DNA of 64,000 bases from positions 5,615,896-5,679,895 of the forward strand of contig OY992837.1 of assembly GCA_963921425.1 (NCBI GenBank). The letters run 5' to 3'. The notes beneath the pieces are model-generated. The model searched no databases and was not told where the DNA came from. It saw only the letters and a list, made by a program, of their open reading frames with translations. Below are positions 61,370-64,000 of the stretch, one piece after another. The stretch's first letter is position 1. Each line of letters begins with the position of its first letter. Source of the stretch: Dryas octopetala (Eukaryota > Streptophyta > Magnoliopsida > Rosales > Rosaceae). A program made the position numbers and the translations under genes.

Positions 61370-62642
61370 GAGGAAATTACAGATTTGGTCCACTAATTAT
61401 ATAGCTAGTTCAATTTTGGTCCACGAACTTTTTTAAGTTCGGTTTTGGTCCATTTAATTTATAACAAGTTCTGTTTTGGTCCTTTCCGTTTATTTGGAGT
61501 GGACGGACGTTTATGTAAGGGGCAAAACTGCCATTTCACCATATTACCTCATAGTACCTCTTTTGCCAATCTTGCAACGGGTCCAATCCTCCAACAAATA
61601 CAATCGTCGCTGGGAAACTCGTGCTCGCTCGCTCTGAGCGCCACGTGGTGCGCTATGTTCCCGCCGGCGCTGTCTCCGGCGAGGAAGCACTGCTTCAGAT
61701 TCGCGGCGCCGCCGAAGATGTCGCTCTGGCCGTCGTCGATGAACTTCAAGACGTCGAATCCGTCGTCGTATTGGCTCGGATAGCGGTGCTCAGGCGCGAG
61801 GCGGTAGTTGACGGAGACGACGACGGCAGGGATTTCGCGAGCGAGCCTCTGGCAGAAGTCGTCGTAGGATTTCGAATTGGGGGCCATGAACGAGAACCCG
61901 CCGCCGTGGTAAAAGACGATGAAGGGAAGGCTGGCGGAGGCGGCGGAGGAGGTGGGAGTGTAGAGGCGGAACCAGAGGTTGCGAGAGGGGTCGACGGTGA
62001 CGTCGGAGCTTTTGACATTTTTGAAGGGTTTTGTTAAAGGAGAAGATTTGAAGTCAAGGAAATTGAATAGACAGCGGTTGACGGTGCCGTTAGAGCGGCG
62101 ACAGGTGTCAACGGCGAATGAAACGGCGGACAGGAAGAGTCGGAGCCACCATGGAAGATCCGGGAATGCTGGTGGGCTTTGGCTTTGGGCCATCTATGGA
62201 TCAAATATGACTCTGAATGTAGCTTTCACTATCTTATCACTTATCAGTTTGAAGGTAGTGAAGCAGATGCTGCGATGCACATCATGATATATCCTTTCAC
62301 AATTGCCTTTTGCACAAGGCATTATTGATCTAATATCTAATTGCTGGGCCACCATCATTAAGCCTTAATAAATGCTTCAACTAATCAAACTCCATTTATT
62401 AAATGCCTTAATATACACCTGTTGTTTGTGTTTGACTAAAGTTTTTCATGCTTGAGTAACTAGAAATGGAAGTTGAAATGGCAGTTTTGCCCCTTACATA
62501 AACGTCCGTCCACTCCAAATAAACGGAAAGGACCAAAACAGAACTTGTTATAAATTAAATGGACCAAAACCGAACTTAAAAAAGTTCGTGGACCAAAATT
62601 GAACTAGCTATATAATTAGTGGACCAAATCTGTAATTTCCTC
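61370..62642. mobile_element. Pack-MULE carrying a carboxylesterase fragment
   Basis: The two 169-bp terminal inverted repeats (61370-61538 and 62474-62642) are almost identical by eye. The flanks are the same 10-bp sequence TTTTTTAGTA at 61360-61369 and 62643-62652, a target-site duplication of the size used by Mutator-like elements. Each TIR carries about four TTTTGGTCC motifs at ~30-bp spacing. Between them is a single open reading frame from a carboxylesterase gene (separate entry). No transposase is present, so the element is non-autonomous. A related element lacking the gene is at 37673-38199. Confidence 0.92.
61549..62193 (-). pseudogene. CXE18-type carboxylesterase fragment, 214-residue open frame
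   Basis: The N-terminal part of a plant alpha/beta-hydrolase of the GID1-like carboxylesterase (CXE) family, CXE18 type: DLPWWLRLF start, oxyanion-hole HGGGF at 96-100, SVNYRLAPEHRYPSQYDD, and nucleophile motif GDSAGGN (Ser175). It stops after about residue 190; the last ~20 residues (PSDDCICWRIG...) do not look CXE-like and come from element sequence. The C-terminal Asp and His of the triad are lost, so hydrolase activity is unlikely. The frame is free of stops and intronless, like CXE18-type genes. It lies inside the Pack-MULE, so it is a captured copy; a full donor gene should exist elsewhere in the genome. Confidence 0.9.
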
Positions 62643-62652
62643 TTTTTTAGTA

Positions 62653-63420
62653 TGATTGTAACACGGTCACATAATATTATTCATTTACCTATATTATAAC
62701 ACGTGTATATTTATTAATGTAATATATAAAAGTATAATCATGTGTCCCTCTTAATAACATCACGTTGTGTTGGTGCGGTCACACTCCAACCCTTCATGTT
62801 CATTGTTAAGTTTAGAGACTTGAGAGCAATACAAAATCAAAGATGCTTTAGCCTTTAGTAATGCGTGCGACTTTAGATTTCCCATTCTAACTTTGCGTCA
62901 CCTCCACAAAGTCAATTATGCTTGCATCCACTGCCCTTCATTTTTCCCTATTATTTTACCATCAAAAAGATAAGAACCACCGAATCAATTAATAGTAGGA
63001 GTCCCATATATCTTTGCCATGCCACATGAATCTCACTTCATTCTGAAGTGAATACATCAAAGTCAAGTATATGAATTTTTGACGTGGTTCGATGATCTAT
63101 ACTAAATTACTAGTTAATGCTCCCATTCCATCATAGTCAATTCGCACTACCTCACAACTAATACCAATTAAACAATAAGCTTGACTCAGCCCAAGGAGGG
63201 CCACCTTGTAATAGCTTGTTGGTTTCATCCTTAATTTCAAGTTTTGGGTTTCAATGCTCAGCAAGAGTATTATATATATAAAGTGACAACTTTCACAGAT
63301 TCCAGGCATCCACATTTTATTTGATTCTGCTTAACCATACCCAGATCTAGCTCTTGCCAGTTAATCACTTGAATTAAGTCTTTGAAGGGAACAAATTAGA
63401 ATTTGCAACAGAAGCAAAAC
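62653..63420. other. Intergenic upstream of the SDR gene
   Basis: AT-rich sequence, including the probable promoter of the SDR gene. A pentamer-like CATGCC element and a (TA)n tract are present; no gene recognised. Confidence 0.4.
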
Positions 63421-63828
<408 letters not shown>

Positions 63829-64000
63829 TAATTAAATATTTTGTTTTTCTATTTTAATATTTGTGACTAAATAATATAGTTGGAAGTTGCAACTTGGACA
63901 TCACATCTTTATGTTTTAGCCTTAAGAGGCTACAAAACATAAAGATGGGTTTTGACTTTTGATGTTCAATTCTCCTCTGGCCTGAAACAAGAGCCACAAA

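Noticed and set aside
61621-62037. 138-residue plus-strand frame over the carboxylesterase fragment
   Set aside because: Shadow of the CXE reading frame on the opposite strand.

Overview
This window is nuclear DNA from a flowering plant. Every confident gene has plant-type spliced exons, the intergenic DNA is AT-rich and full of small inverted-repeat transposons and microsatellites, and the proteins belong to plant families. Gene content suggests a eudicot, possibly Rosaceae; that placement is inference.

Left part (1-31 kb): a complete 20-exon P5CS gene (proline synthesis from glutamate, + strand) is followed on the - strand by five tandem AKR4C-type aldo-keto reductase genes (here AKR-A to AKR-E, seven coding exons each). 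A MAM33-type mitochondrial matrix protein gene sits between AKR-A and AKR-B. I rebuilt each gene exon by exon with phase-consistent junctions. P5CS makes the osmolyte proline and AKR4C enzymes detoxify reactive carbonyls, so both relate to stress. ABRE/G-box motifs upstream of P5CS and a TGACG cluster upstream of AKR-C fit this, but regulation is inferred.

Middle part (31-41 kb): a four-helix CASP-like 5B membrane protein, a WAKL15/20-type receptor kinase with an in-frame stop near the end of its kinase domain, and a small uncharacterised 92-residue protein.

41-52 kb has no gene I can support. It holds (TA)n tracts, three or four long palindromic non-autonomous elements that share sequence, a CACTA-like element and short tandem repeats.

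Right part (52-64 kb): a complete ten-exon LHW/EMB1444-type bHLH regulator converges on an eleven-exon RCC1-repeat gene. Beyond it lies a 1.27-kb Mutator-like element with 169-bp terminal inverted repeats and a perfect 10-bp target-site duplication, carrying the front part of a CXE18-type carboxylesterase gene (a Pack-MULE). A tropinone-reductase-like SDR gene starts at 63421 and runs off the window.

The order AKR, CASPL5B, WAKL15 and RCC1 matches what I recall of Arabidopsis At3g53880-At3g53830, and P5CS next to MAM33 matches At2g39800/At2g39795 and At3g55610/At3g55605. I saw no novel multi-gene system. The most unusual items are the Pack-MULE, the kinase nonsense codon, GC splice donors in the AKR cluster and P5CS, a duplicated splice acceptor in the bHLH gene, and a cofactor-loop deletion in AKR-D.
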